DNA of 64,000 nucleotides from the NCBI GenBank assembly GCA_024114885.1, contig CP099421.1, forward strand, positions 3,247,106 through 3,311,105, read 5' to 3'. This DNA is from Septoria linicola (taxonomy: Eukaryota; Ascomycota; Dothideomycetes; Mycosphaerellales; Mycosphaerellaceae). Position 1 is the stretch's first letter. Each line of letters opens with the position of its first letter. This document shows, in pieces, positions 12,400-25,050 of the stretch. Both the position numbers and the translations under genes were made by a program. Under the pieces are notes generated by a model, which had not been told where the DNA came from, made no database searches, and worked only from the letters and a program-made list of their open reading frames with translations.

Positions 12400-14180
12400 A
12401 TGTTTAATATTAAAAAACTAGCTAAGGAGGAGCGCCGAGTCTTAAATTACCTAAGGAAATTAGAATTATTAGTTAACTAGGAAGGAGCTACTATAGATTA
12501 CCTACGAGGTAGCTATTTCCTAGGAGCTATAAAAGGTTTATCTTTAATATCCGTATTAGGACGAAGGATATTAAGAAAGTTAGAGAAATAGTTAGAGTTA
12601 CTAGCTTAGTTAAAATTACCTAACGTACGCCTCTAGCGTAGATAGTCTAGCTCCTAGGAGCCTAATAAGGAATTAAGTACGCTAGAGCGCTATATATTAA
12701 GTCCTTAGATCTCTTTAACCTATAGTCCGAAGGAGTAACTTGTTTTTCGTATCTATAGAAGAGGTAGACGAATACGACTATTACTACCTTACCTAACTTA
12801 CTATAAGCTACTACTTCTAAAGTAACTAGCCTATTATATCTTCTCTTATAGAAGGCTAGATCTCTAATAATACTAAGGTAAATAGCTAGTCTATAGATAG
12901 CGTTCTAGTAGAAGGATATATCGATACTCGAGGATAGCTAGCTTAGTTAGGACCTGTTTAGTAACCTATAATAGGTACCTAGCTAGAGTTCGCTTCTCTC
13001 TTATAGTAAGTCCTCGAAGCGAACAAACTAAAGCCGCCTATACTAGGTACTAATTAAAACTACTACTTTACTAGAGAAAATACTACTAAGTTCCTAGAGC
13101 GGTTTAAGTTAATAAGTAAGTACTATAGTCTCTAGGAGCCTTTATACGAGGACACTATTAAGCGCCTTATTATTAACTACTATATTATACTATATCTAGA
13201 GATTTAGCGTTTAGAGTATAAATTATAGAAGATATTCGAGACTACCTTCCTTAATTACTTTATTAAGAGTAATACCTACTACCTTATTCGGTCTAGAGAG
13301 TACCTAGAGTAGCTCTACTAAAAGAGGAAGATAGAAGGTAATAACTTAAAAGAGTTCCTTCGCTAGTTCCGTCTTACTTTAGACTCTATTAACCTAGAAG
13401 ATATAAGTAAGCGTAAGAGATTAAGGCTCTTACTAAATAGAGTACTAGTAGCGATATCTAAGAAACTCTATACTAAGTATAGAATCTATCTATATAAGCT
13501 AGAGACCTATAAACTATTCGAGAAGATCTTTAAGTTAGCCGAGGACCTTATTAAAAAAGAAGATAGTTTCTAGATAGAGTAGGCTCGTAACTATAGTTAA
13601 CTTAAGTCCTTATAGAAGTCTATTATAGAAGGCCGACCTATAGAAGCTATAGAAGTTATAGTTAGACTAATATAGACTAATAACGACCTAGTCTATAACT
13701 TTAATAAGTTAACTATTAATAATCTAATACTTCTAAAGTAGAAGAGTAGACATAGCTTAGCTCCTACGCCTATCTAACCTACTAGGTAATATATGTCGCC
13801 TACTATCTAAGATAATAGTAACTAGTAGTAATAGTAGGCTATAACGATCGAGGCGTACTTAGAGTATGTTTCGCTATAGGTCGTAGAGTATATAAAAGGT
13901 CGCTACTATATCTACTATAGATTAGGCTATATAGCTAACTTCTACTTATTAATCGAGTATATAATTACGTAAGGATAGTTGACTCGTAACGGTAATAAGA
14001 GGTTAATAGTTATAGGTATAAACGGTAAGGTTATTATAATCTAGTATCTAAAATAGGACAGGATAACGCCTCGGATCTTCTATATTAACTAGGCGTTACG
14101 TCTTTATAGGATAGGAGGCTAGGCTATAGAGTACCTAGACTACCTAGTAAGCGATAAGTAGCGTTAATAGTAGACTAGCT
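12400..14180 (+). pseudogene. Gypsy gag relic
   Basis: An ATG at 12400 begins a Leu/Lys-rich, coiled-coil-like stretch. A second frame, from about 13050, carries a typical retrotransposon capsid region (F-L-E-R-F-K-L-I... and E-F-L-R-Q-F-R near 13360) and a zinc knuckle at about 13898-13950 reading G-R-Y-Y-I-Y-Y-R-L-G-Y-I-A-N-F-Y, that is C-x2-C-x4-H-x4-C with its Cys and His codons changed to Tyr by TG/CA to TA mutation. The first stretch and the capsid are in different frames, so either an indel lies between them or they were separate ORFs. The end overlaps the linker to pol and is approximate. Confidence 0.75.
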
Positions 14181-14299
14181 GCGATATAACGTAAGTAGTT
14201 CTAGGTTCTATTAAGAAAAGCTCCGATTAGACGCCTCGTAGTACCTTAGATTACTAGAATACGCCTACTATACTATTAAAGCCGTCCGGCCCTAGAGGC

Positions 14300-17200
14300 T
14301 CGACTACCTAGGTAGGCGCGCTAAAGGTCGTATAGGTTAACTACGCGCGATCTACGTAGATTATTAGTGTTCCTAGGCCTAAAGTATACTTTATAGAGTA
14401 GGACCTTAATAGAAGATATACTAGGGTTAAGGATTTAGAAGATAAGGACGCGCTTATCTATATTAACGTAGTACGGATTAGTAAGAGTAAGGCTAAGAAG
14501 GCCGAGAAGCGAGCGCTAGTACCTATAATTTAGAAGTCTTAAGAGAAGGTACTTAAAGGAAGAATTTAGGCTTAGCGTAATACTATATATACTCGTAGGC
14601 CGACTAGGTATAGCCTTTATAAGGAAAGGCTTAAAGATATATACGACGACTTAGTCGATAGGGTAAACGAAGAGGATTAGTAGCGGTAAGATACTACTAG
14701 GTCTTAGACGTTAGAAGATAGCGCTATCGACTATATTAACGAGGATATAGAAGACGAGGAACCTACTCTAGTTACGCCTCCTATTCGTAAGGTAAAGAAA
14801 GCCTCTAAGAAGTAGAGGCTAGATAACTAGGTAAGGTCTAAGGTACGTATAGAGGATAATATAGCTCTAAGAGCTTAGAAGCTAGAGATAAAGCTACTAC
14901 GTCGTCTACTATAGACCCTATTTCCTATTACGCTTACTAAGTATATTATACTCGGAGGTATTAAACTATCGCTTAAAGGACTATAGGCTTCTATTCGTAT
15001 AGATAACGACGAGTTATAGGAAGCTCTTACTCGCTAAACTATAGATGTCTATATAGCTAGTATAGAACTTAGCTAATACTTTAATAATAGGCTACCTACT
15101 AAGATATAGAGATAGAGGTTACCGCTATACTAAGTATGTTCTCTTCTTAGAGAATTAGTGCCTAAAGGCTAGTATAAACCTTACGCGAGATATAATATAG
15201 TCGCTATTAATAGAGGTATTATAGTATATACTAGTAAGGCTAATCCGTAGGAGGAGCTATACGAGTAATTAGTAGTAGTCGACCTATCTAGCGTTACTCG
15301 AGACGTCCTCGTAGCGCCTCTAATCTAGATAGATATTTAGTTAAATAGTAAGCTTAGTACTAAGGACAGCTTAATCGATAAAGGTACTAAATCTATAGTA
15401 ATAGACTAAGTAGTAGCTAGAAGGTATAGATTAGCTATTTAGATAGACATTCTAGAGATTAACCTATCTACTATAAGAGGTCTAGCTCGGATAGTAGGTA
15501 TCTATAGGAAGGTAAACGTTAACGTTTTCGGCGTTAAGTATATAATACCGGTCTTTATCTTAGTACCTTCTAAGGACGCTAAACTAGTACTAGTCCTCTT
15601 AGGTAGAGCGTAGGCGATAAAGGTCTGCCTATAGTCTAAGAACTACGACGATAGTACTTAGGAGGGCACTATCTATTATAGAAATAGCGAGTCGGTTACC
15701 TTTATAGGTATAGTCGAGACCTAGAGGTACTAGACTATCGATAAGTTTCTTAGTAAAGATAGCGCTTTAAAATAGTAGGTAGACTTAGGCTAGCTACTAC
15801 GATATCTGCCTACTATATAGCTCTAGTAGAGGTAGGAAGACTAGGCCTAATAGAACGCTTTGATTCTATCTAGCCTCTAGGGCCGGACTAAGATCTCGAT
15901 ACCTAGAGCGACGATTAGTTATCTACTACGATCGAGGACGAAGGCGATAATCTTTTAGATAATATAATCCTTATAGTAGTAGAGTATAATAGATAGGCCG
16001 GCTATATTAGGATATATTATACTTCTATATACTACTATCTATAGAATCCTTACCTAAAGGTTCGAGCCTTTACTATATATAAGCGTAAGGTAAACAAGGT
16101 TAAGCCTATAGACCTAAGCGTAAATTAGATAGATAGTAGTAGCGCTAGTAGTAACTATCGATAGAAGTAGAAGTAGCTAGCGTAGGAAAGTAAACTACTA
16201 CTAGGTATAGGCTCGTTCGATAGTAAGTATCTTATTAAGAAGTTCTCTAACCTACTAAAGGCGAGTAGGTTAACTCTAGAAGTAATAGCGGGTATTACTA
16301 CTAGCGTAGAACTATAACCTAGAGAGCGCTAGATACTAGAGGAGATACTCTTTAACTAAGAAGCGGTACTAGCGACTAGGTTCGCTTATCTCGAGCGAGT
16401 CTGTCCTAAGATAGCTCCTTCTTATATAATCTGTATAGTAGAGTATATACTATAGTAATACCTAGGATTCTACTTAAACCTATCTCTTCGTACTATAGTA
16501 GAGTAGATACTATAGAAGCGTCTAGATATAGGAACTCTAGAGTTTAGCTATAGAGCCTATTATAATCTATACTTTCTAGTCGCTAAGAAGGATATAGGTT
16601 CGTATCGTCTAATTAACGATATATAGTTAATTAACAAGGTTACGATTAGAGATACGTACCTACCTCCTAATATAGACTTATTTTCTAAGTATTTTACTAG
16701 TTACTAGGTAGCTAGTATACTTAATATCTTCTCTAGTTATAACTAAGTTCTATTAGACTCGAGGAGTAGGGACCTTACTAGATTCGACTACGCCTTTAGA
16801 TTACTTTAGATAATAACTATTCTATAAGGGGCGACTAATTCTATTACCTAGTTTGTTTATATAGTTAACTATATACTATTTAATTACCTATCCTATAGAG
16901 TACTACTATTTCTTAATAATTTTAGAGTCAAGGGTCTAAAGACTACTTACGATAATAAGGAGTTAGAACCGGGCCTTCGTAGGTATATTATAGAGTATAT
17001 CGTTAACCTTAATATAGTAATTATAGATATTAAGCGCGCGAGTATAACTATTATAGTCAAGAAGTTACAAATTCTAATACTAAGGATCAAGGTAGTAGGA
17101 TATATTACCGATACTATAGAGCGCTATCTAGATACTATCCGAGTAGCTAATCTAGTTAACTAGCCGACGCTAGCTAATTAGAAGGAAGTATAGGTTTTCG

Positions 17201-19300
17201 TTAGTATAGTTATCTACTTCCGTATTTAGATCCTAGGTTTTACTACTATAACGATCCTACTATATAGGCTTATAAAGAAGGACGAGGAATTCGTCTAGAC
17301 GCCTATTTATAAGGAGGTAAAGTAGACCTACGTCCGTTATCTAATCTAGGCCTCTACCTTAGTAGCTATTAATTACGATAAGGCAGCTAGTAAGATTATC
17401 GTAGCCGTAGATACTAGTAAGATCGGATAGAGAGCGATCCTTATATAGATAGTTAATAGACAAAGATACCTAGCTAGATACGAGAGCGGTATATAGAATA
17501 CCGCCTAGAGAGAGTATAGCGCTAATAAGAAGGAATATCTTAGAGTTAAGAAGGTACTTACTAAGTTAAAGCCTTAGCTATTTAGGGTATACTTTATTCT
17601 TAAAGTAGATACTAATACGCTCGTTTACTAGCTTAATAAAGGAGCTACGGATTTGCCTAATACTATAGTTACGCGATAGATCGTATAGATCCGACTCTTT
17701 ACGTTTAAAGTTAGGCACGTTCTAGGTAGGAAGTATATTAGTCCTAATACGCTATCTAGAAGGCTAGCCGGTACTAAGGATAACGTTATAGAGGACGAGG
17801 ATAAAGAAGCCTTTATAGATAAGGCCTTCTTCTAGGTATATACGTCTAGGATTTCTGTCTAGCCTCGAGAGCCTAATAGAGATAATATCGATTCTATCTT
17901 CTAGAAGGATATTAATAGCGACCTAGGCGTATAGAAGTACTAGGCTAAGGCCGTCGCCTTTATCCTACTTCGTAGAAGACGCTCGGATTATATATCTAAG
18001 TCGGAATACTACTACTTTAGTAAGATAGCTAGGAAGTTCTTAGTTATCGATAAGAAGCTATACTAGTAGCTATATAGATAGGCCTCTCGGTAGAGAGTTA
18101 TTAAAGACGATATAATATAGAAGCTAATCGTTAAAGAGATCTATAAGTCTAGTAGTTATAGGAACGCCGATTCTATATACTATATCCTTAGGTCGAAGTA
18201 CTAGTAGGACGGTATATATATGTAATACGCTATATATTTCTACTAGTACGAGGACTATAATCTAAGAAATAGTATACCTCGACCGGGCTCTATAGTAGAG
18301 GTATAAGTCTAAACTATAGAAGAGCGCTAGTATATAGATAGCGTCTATATCGATAAGCGCGAGTCCTTAATTATTACTAGGGAAGAAGTATTATGATAGC
18401 TAGAGGCTAAGATCTACTATTATACTACGCGAGGAGATAGTACTACTAAGAAGATATCTACGAAGTAGATTACTAACTTTCTTTAGAAGAATATATACTA
18501 CTAATAAGGCGCTCTATTTAAGATTATACTAGATAATACTAATATTAATAATAGTATAGAAGTTTCTACGCTTCTTACTATATATAGCGTAAAGAGGCCG
18601 AGGATTTCTATCTACCGACTATAGAGCGCCGCTATTATAGAGGTAGGATATAAGACTATCCTATCTACTCTATCTAAGTTATCTAAGAGTAGTTTATAGG
18701 CTTAGGTACTATACCTTCTAGCTATACTATAGGCGGAGCGTACTACTTATAATAGTAGTACTAGCGAGACCTCTACTAAGTTAATAATTAGTAGAGAGGT
18801 AGTACTACCTATCGAGTTAGAATACTATACCTTTAGAGTTAAGGATTAGGGATCGGTTCGTATATATAAGAAGCTAATTACTCTTTAAGCTAAAGTACTT
18901 AAGGCTATATAAGATATAGAGACTAATATCTCGAAGCGATAGACGCGTATCTAAGAAGAAGCTAAGGACTACTACGATAATTCTAGGCTTATAGATTACG
19001 CTAAGTTTACTAAAGGATAGTTAGTTATAATCTACTAAGACGATCTTAAGATATCGCGATCGGACAAGCTTACCTTCTAGTAGCGAGAGCCGTATAGAGT
19101 CTTAGAGTATAAGAAAGGTACTACTTCCTATATCTTAGAAGACCTTAATAGTATAGTATTACCTACGTCGTATAATAAGGAATCTTTAAAAGGTATACCT
19201 AGATATCGAGCCTTAGCTACGCTAGGTAGTAGCGAGAACGATAATATAGACGATTAACTAGCTACGATCTAGATACTACTTAACCGTTCTAAGAAAGAGA
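14300..19300 (+). pseudogene. Gypsy pol relic (protease, RT, RNase H, integrase)
   Basis: Polyprotein relic. A protease-like site (S-L-I-D-K-G-T) lies near 15368-15390, in the same frame as the gag zinc knuckle. Reverse transcriptase follows in another frame: G-S-Y-R-L-I-N-D near 16597-16620, then P-P-N-I-D, and Q-G-A-T-N-S near 16830-16845, all landmarks of fungal Ty3/gypsy RT. RNase H is expected about 17350-17800. Integrase starts with an HHCC finger near 18150-18260 (Y-R-N-A-D-S-I-Y-Y-I-L-R-S-K-Y, with H and C now Y). The integrase core follows, and the region ends with a basic tail near 19300. I could not see a chromodomain. Frame difference between protease and RT could be a programmed shift or an old indel. 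Confidence 0.85.
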
Positions 19301-19309
19301 AGGAAGGAT

Positions 19310-19640
19310 AAGAGAGAGAAGGGTTATATATAACCCTCTTACTACTTCTAGTCGTTATAGATATATAGTTTCCTTTATTAATTTCCTTTATTTTACTTAT
19401 AATACGCGCCTTCCTCGTAGATTACTTTACTTTACTTTTTACTTTACTTTACGAAGTATTTACTAGTTTACTTTACTAGTTTACTTTATATTTACCTACC
19501 CTATATTACTTACTATTATTACCTATTTACTCTAGTCGCGATTTACTTTCTATTAACCCTACTACTCTCTAGAACCTTTATTTACTCTATAGGACTAGAT
19601 ACTTAAGTAACTAGCTACCTCTCTACCTTCTTCTTAATCT
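19310..19640. other. Gypsy pol-ORF3 spacer, pyrimidine-rich
   Basis: Low-complexity stretch between the pol relic and the following ORF. The part around 19420-19500 is made of irregular TTTAC/CTTTA repeats. No gene, terminator or RNA structure recognised. The following ORF lies in the same frame as integrase and I met no TGA between them, so whether pol and the extra ORF were ever separate cannot be decided here. Confidence 0.5.
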
Positions 19641-19649
19641 TAACTTCCT

Positions 19650-22490
19650 ACTACTACTCGCCGATAGTTATTAGTACTACTAATAACCTCCTCCTACTTC
19701 TACTACCTCGAGTCGATTTACTAGGCGTAAACGCGCTAGTACCTATACTATATCGGTACTAGGTAACGTTAACCTAAGTAGCCTAAACGGCCTCTCTATT
19801 TAGGCGAGAAACATTATCTAGAATACTATACGAACTAAGGACGTTATTACTAGTATAGCTATAATCGAAGATAACGTAGAGAGGTATATAGTAGCGATAG
19901 AGATTATTAATTACTACGACCGGGCCTTCTCTAGGCTATATAATATAGCGCGCCTACTCTAGGAGAGAATTAAGAAGATTAATAAGAAGTCCTCGGACAA
20001 GGAGTTAAAGTAGTTAAACCCGAGTTTTAAGAACGCTATATAGTAGAGAGTAAAGGATTAATAAGTAATTAACTACGCCTTCGCTCGTATCGAGACGGAG
20101 TAGAGTATAAGATATAGAAATAGTAAAACTATTCGCCTCTATCTCGAGAATCACCTAAAGATAGTAAAGAACTTCTTAGCCTATATAGGTAGCGCTACTA
20201 TAAATAAGCTTAACGTAGATACTACTATATACCTACTCGCTAAGGCTATCCTTTAGCGCCTTCTTAACCTAGCTAATAATCGCTCGAAGGAATACTACCT
20301 TATCGACTTAGACTTCGTTAAGCTAAAGAGTATAGAAGGACGCGAGAAGGTTTAGTAGGTTAATACCTTAAGTAATAAGGTAAAGTAGTTAATAAAGAAG
20401 CGTAATCTATAGTTTAAGGATAGGATTATCTAGCTCGTCGAGATACCTCTACTAGCTATAGATAGGCTCTTAGGTAGAGAGAGAGCTCCTTCTTTAGTAG
20501 TAGTATTACCTCGAGTTACGAGAGTAGCTACTAAGATCTAAGAAGATACTAAGAAAGCTACTACTACTCTCGTAGGTCTATCCGGCTCTAGAGGCCTAAC
20601 TAGAAATTAGCGCTACTTAACTATAGGAAGTAGCGCGTCTACTCCTATACCTATTAGAAGCTACCGAACCTCTAGCGTTAACTCGCGCCTAAGTAAGGTT
20701 AGCGACTTAGGCCTATCTTCTCTACTCGGTAGTAGCTCTTACCTCTATAACCGCTACGATATTAGATAAAACCGCCCGCTCTACGCCGCCGTTAATACTT
20801 AGAGCTTAAAGGTATAGGTCTTCGAAGCGCCTATTACTATAAAGATTAAAGAGTATAGTTTAAAGGACGTTAACCTAAACAAGTATAGTCTCTACTTCTA
20901 GTATCTACGAAATACTACTAGAGAGGCGTTCGGCTTTAAGAATAGTAAGGTCGACTAACCGACGCTATTTCGGAGATTTAGACTCTACGTACGTATCTAG
21001 GATTTAGTTAAACTCTAAGTAGAGTACCTAAATTAGTTTTTAGCGTAACGCCGAGCGGCCTATCCTAGCGATACTCTAAGTATCTTACGTTACTTAGCTA
21101 CTAAAGGAACAAAATTTAATAACCTACCTAGATACTTTACCTATACTAATCTAGTTACCTATATTATAGATAAGAGTAAGCTACTAAAGATAGTACTAGA
21201 GGTATACTTTAGAGAAGATATAGTTACGTACGACTTATTTAGTTAGCTAGAGCTAGTTAAGGACCTAATTAGTAAGGAGTTTACTATATACGACTAGTAC
21301 CTACGTAAGATTAGTAGTAATCGTAATATAGGCTAGTATAGGAATATATTCTATAGCGGCATTTAGTAGTTAATTCGCTAGGACCCTATATACTAGATAA
21401 TATATATCTACTACCGACTAGATTACGCTACGAACCTAGTTTCCTACCTATACTATACTAAGTATATCTACCTACTAACGAAGGGTAGGTCCGATTAGTC
21501 TTATAAGGGTTTCTAGTATATCGACCTTAGTATTATAGATATAGCTAGAGGCTATAGTATATTATAAGTTTAGAGCACGGTTTCCTTTATAAATAAGACC
21601 TATACTAATTATACTAAATTCGTTAAAGGTCTATACTACTAACGAGTCTTTATAGTATAGGTAGAGAGACTAGAAGATAGAGGATTACTTAGTAAGAGCT
21701 TCGTAGAGGATATTAAGAAGTAGTACGTATAGAAGGAAGATATTAACCTACTAAGTCCTATCTAGGAATATACTAGGGGATAGTCTATAGTACTAGTAAA
21801 ATAGAGAGAGGCTAGGGTATCGTTCTCTATACTACTATATAGCTTTAAGGAAAACAAGGTTAATAAGTAGATAACTATCCTACTTTAGTTTTATAAGGTA
21901 GACCTAGATACTAACTACCTCGAGATTAGAGAAGCTTCTAGTACGTACTCTTAGCTACGAGACGCTTACTACGACCTTATACCTAGGTATACTTCGCTAT
22001 CTAGCTACTCTAACTACTATAGAGTAATCCCCTACCGCTTTCTTACTTCGGATAAGTTAATACTAGCTATATATATTAGTTAGGCCCTCGTAGGTATACG
22101 ATACTAGGACGATCCTATAGTAGTCTTCGATACTATAGGCTAGATTACCTACTATACCGACGTATTCTATACCTGTTTAGAGGCCTACTATAAGACTACG
22201 CTAGGTAACTATTACGTCCTTATAGCCTATATTAAAGACCTAGAGACTATAATGTTCCTAGAGACTAGCTTCTACGCTAATAATAAGGATTTTATAAAGC
22301 GACTAGTAGCCGACTTCTCTACTACTACTAATATAGGAGAGCTCTTCGAGTAGGCCGATAATAACTAGGTAGCTAGGCGTAGATTCTATCTAGCTCTTAG
22401 GGGCCTAATAGAGTAGCGCGAGGACTAGTAAGGTATAGGGATATAGAGGTATAGAGAGGAGTTTAGAAGGGACGATAACTTGTTTCTATA
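19650..22490 (+). pseudogene. Extra ORF of the gypsy element, unrecognised (~940 codons)
   Basis: A single frame runs from about 19650 to 22490; positions checked near 19993 and 22312 are in register and the stops I met are TAG/TAA only. It lies where some Ty3/gypsy elements carry env. The N-terminus is basic (R-F-T-R-R-K-R) and Ser/Thr-rich, residues ~60-270 look helical and charged (coiled-coil-like), then a Ser/Arg-rich linker, then a long globular part without obvious membrane spans or signal peptide. Nothing resembles RT, integrase, helicase or an envelope fusion protein. It could be an element-encoded accessory protein or captured host sequence. It shares no obvious motif with the relic at 2-2830, although the lengths are similar. 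Confidence 0.55.
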
Positions 22491-22534
22491 ATACTCTATA
22501 CTATTGTTTTTAATATCTCTAGCGAGACTTCTAT

Positions 22535-22545
22535 AGAGGGAAGGA
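22535..22545 (+). other. Gypsy polypurine tract
   Basis: Eleven consecutive purines (AGAGGGAAGGA) end exactly where the 3' LTR begins. This is where the plus-strand primer of an LTR retrotransposon is expected, and it supports the LTR boundary and the orientation. Confidence 0.85.
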
Positions 22546-22987
22546 TATAACGTAGTAGGCGTCTCTATACCTAGTAGGTAGGCCTATAGCGGCTACTACC
22601 GCCTAGGCGTATAAGAGCAATTTTCGAGCTTACTATAGAGGTTAGAGACTATTATCCTTTATACTACTACTACTAAGGTTAGAGAGGACTACTTAGGTTA
22701 CTACTTAGCGATTATATAATATAGTATTATTTAACTACTTGTTCCTCTTCCTACCTATCCTCTACCGGCGCTACTACTACGCGATCCTAATAGGCTTATA
22801 GCCTATACGGCCTACTATAGCTACCGACGTATACCTCTACGACGACGCGCTATAGGCACGCCGCTAATCTGCCTACTATACCTACTACTAACTACTATAT
22901 AGGGCTATCGCTCGACTCCGGCTCTACGATCTACATATAGACTTATATACTACTACCTCTAGGTTAGTTATAGGTTTACGTACTATA
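22546..22987 (+). repeat. Gypsy 3' LTR
   Basis: 442-bp partner of 11719-12160. It keeps CG at several places where the 5' LTR has TA (22590, 22600, 22766, 22808, 22979) and has TA where the 5' copy has CG (22553, 22838), so both copies were mutated independently after insertion. Confidence 0.92.
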
Positions 22988-23289
22988 CTATCTATTCTAC
23001 TTATTACTATTATCCCTCTCTCTATCTTTACTACTCTATTATATACTTCCTTTTATAGTCGATACTAACTAGAATAATTCTTCTTCGTAGTTATACTTAA
23101 AACCTATATTATATCTATTTTTTATTCGCCTAACTTATCTAAGTATAGAGTAGGTATTTGTACTATATCTATTACTATCTTCTATAGGTAGGCTAAGACC
23201 TAGCCTAACCTATATACTAACCTATTTTAGCCTATCTATTCCGACGTCTAAGAGAACCTTATATCTTCTAGAGCGAAATAGTCTAAGAG
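22988..23289. other. Flank right of the gypsy element, nothing recognised
   Basis: About 300 bases of pyrimidine-rich, RIP-scarred sequence between the gypsy LTR and a gag relic. It may be the upstream part of the element that owned that gag. No LTR end, RNA gene or promoter signal seen. Confidence 0.4.
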
Positions 23290-23800
23290 GTAAGAGAGTT
23301 TATTTATAGCCTTAAAGTAATCTTTCTTAATAGTCTATAAGAGTTTATTATAGAGGACTCGAAGGTCCTATATAGTATTATATAGCTCGTAGGCGAGGTA
23401 TAAGAGACCTAGTATAACGAATACTCTAAGATAATACCTCTAGACTATACTTAGACTAAGTTTAAGCGCTTTATCTATAACGTTATTAGAGATTAGGCAA
23501 ATTATACGATCCTCGTAATAGTTAAGTATAAGAAGGCCTAATAAGATAAGAGCTAAGGAGTACGCTAGTTCGCTATAGAGCTAGGCTACTTAGAGTCTTA
23601 ACTAGGTAACTATAGCGAAGTATAGCTAGTACGCTAGCTTCTTATAAAGTTAAAGCTAGTACTTTAATAAGAGATTATTAAGAATTATACTATACCTAAT
23701 AAGTATACTAATTTAGTTACGTTAGTAAGGCGCCTAGAGTAAGCTAATAGAGTAATTCCTATATAGTATAACTAGGAAAGAAGCTAGAGTAATAGAGACT
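23290..23800 (+). pseudogene. Truncated gag relic of a second gypsy-type element
   Basis: Reading through TAG/TAA, this segment gives a retrotransposon capsid domain: an early W/Q-E-T-x-Y-N-E-Y block with D-Y-T-x-T-K-F-K-R-F, then F-A-I-E-L-G-Y-L-E-S-Q-L and Q-L-V-R-x-L-L-I-K-L-K, ending L-V-T-L-V-R-R-L-E. That spacing is typical of the Retrotrans_gag family. It has no zinc knuckle and no pol after it: it is cut off at about 23800, where the tandem unit begins. It is not the gag of the gypsy element at 11719. Confidence 0.65.
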
Positions 23801-23880
23801 AGCTACTATGCCCTAAAGCTCTTTCTCGAGATATAATAGTTAGCCCTAAACTCTAACTAAAGTACTTCCTAATCGAGTAT

Positions 23881-25050
23881 TCTACTCTACCTTCTCTATT
23901 CTACTTCTCCTCTACGCGCCCTTTCCTACCTTACTCTCTACGTTCTACTCTACTCTAAACTATTATACCTCTCTTCTACGTACCCTTTCCTATCTTACCT
24001 TTCGCGTTCTACTCTACTCTAAATTATTCTACCTTTCCTCTACGTGCTCTTTCCTACCTTACTCTTTACGTTCTACTCTACTCTAAATATTCTACCTCTC
24101 CTCTATACGCTCTTTTCTACCTTACCCTCTACGTTCTACTCTACTCTAAACTATTATACCTCTCCTCTACGCGCTCTTTTCTACCTTACTCTTTATATTC
24201 TACTCTACTCTAAATTATTCTACTTCTTCTCTACGCGCTCTTTCTTATCTTACCTTTCGTGTTCTACTCTATCCTAAATTATTCTATCTCTCCTCTACGC
24301 GCTCTTTCCTACCTTACTCTTTACGTTCTACTCTACTTTAAATTATTCTACCTCTTCTCTATATACTCTTTCCTACCTTACTCTTTACGTTCTACTCTAC
24401 TCTAAATATTCTACCTCTCCTCTACGCGTTCTTTCCTACCTTACCTTCTACGTTCTACTCTACTCTAAACTATTATACCTCTCCTCTACGCGCTCTTTCC
24501 TATCTTACCCTCTACGTTCTACTCTACTCTAAACTATTCTACCTCTTCTCTACGCGCTCTTTCCTACCTTACTCTTCGCGTTCTACTCTACTCTAAATTA
24601 TTCTACCTCTCCTCTACGCGCTCTTTCCTACCTTGCCCTCTACGTTCTACTCTACTCTAAACTATTATATCTCTCCTCTACCTACTCTTTCCTACTTTAT
24701 ACTACGCGTTCTACTCTACCTTCTCTATTCTATCTCTCTTCTACGTACTCTTTCCTATTTTATACTACGCGTTCTACTCTACTCTTAACTATTCTACCTC
24801 TCCTCGATCGCTCTTAACGCTTTCGACTATATTCTCTTACTTCGTACTACGCGCCCTTACTCTATACTACGTGTCCTTACTCTATACTATACGCCCTTTC
24901 CTACTTTATACTATATGTTCTATTCTACTCTTAACTACTCTACCTCTCTTCGATTACCCTTAACGCCTTCGACTATATCCTTAGAGTATATCTTACTTTA
25001 TACTACGCGTCCTTCCTTTCTACTACGTGTCCTTACTCTATACTACGCGC
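23881..25050. repeat. Minisatellite A, 63-64-bp units
   Basis: Tandem array of units that each begin TTCTACTCTACTCTAAA, continue through TATTATACCTCTCC and CTACGCGCTCTTTCC, and end CTTACTCTCTACG. Starts at 24007, 24071 and 24134 show spacings of 64 and 63 bases. About 14 regular units are followed from ~24670 by more diverged ones. The plus strand is almost purely pyrimidine plus A. Short open frames across the array are a by-product of its lack of TAG/TAA in one phase, not genes. Confidence 0.9.

Larger units (their letters stand above)
11719..22987 (+). mobile_element. Ty3/gypsy LTR retrotransposon, 11,269 bp, with an extra 3' ORF
   Basis: Bounded by two 442-bp LTRs (11719-12160 and 22546-22987) that align without gaps. 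Outer ends are TATAACG...TACTATA, from TG...CA. A 4-bp duplication CTAT (11715-11718 and 22988-22991) is likely. Between the LTRs, on the plus strand, come a gag relic with zinc knuckle, a protease-like site, RT, RNase H and an HHCC integrase (the Ty3/gypsy order), then a ~940-codon frame of unknown function, then a purine tract. At 11.3 kb it is well above the 5-8 kb common for the group. It is very heavily RIP-mutated, with two CpA/TpG in the 360 bases from 16561. Related solo LTRs were not seen in the window. Confidence 0.92.

Noticed and set aside
19650..22490. Envelope gene in the gypsy element
   Set aside because: Position fits, but no signal peptide, fusion peptide or transmembrane segment could be seen even when RIP changes are allowed for.
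24044..24277. 77-aa open frame
   Set aside because: It is the 63-64-bp minisatellite read in a phase without stops; the peptide repeats with the DNA unit.
23881..25050. CRISPR-like array
   Set aside because: Units are contiguous without unique spacers, and the organism is a fungus.
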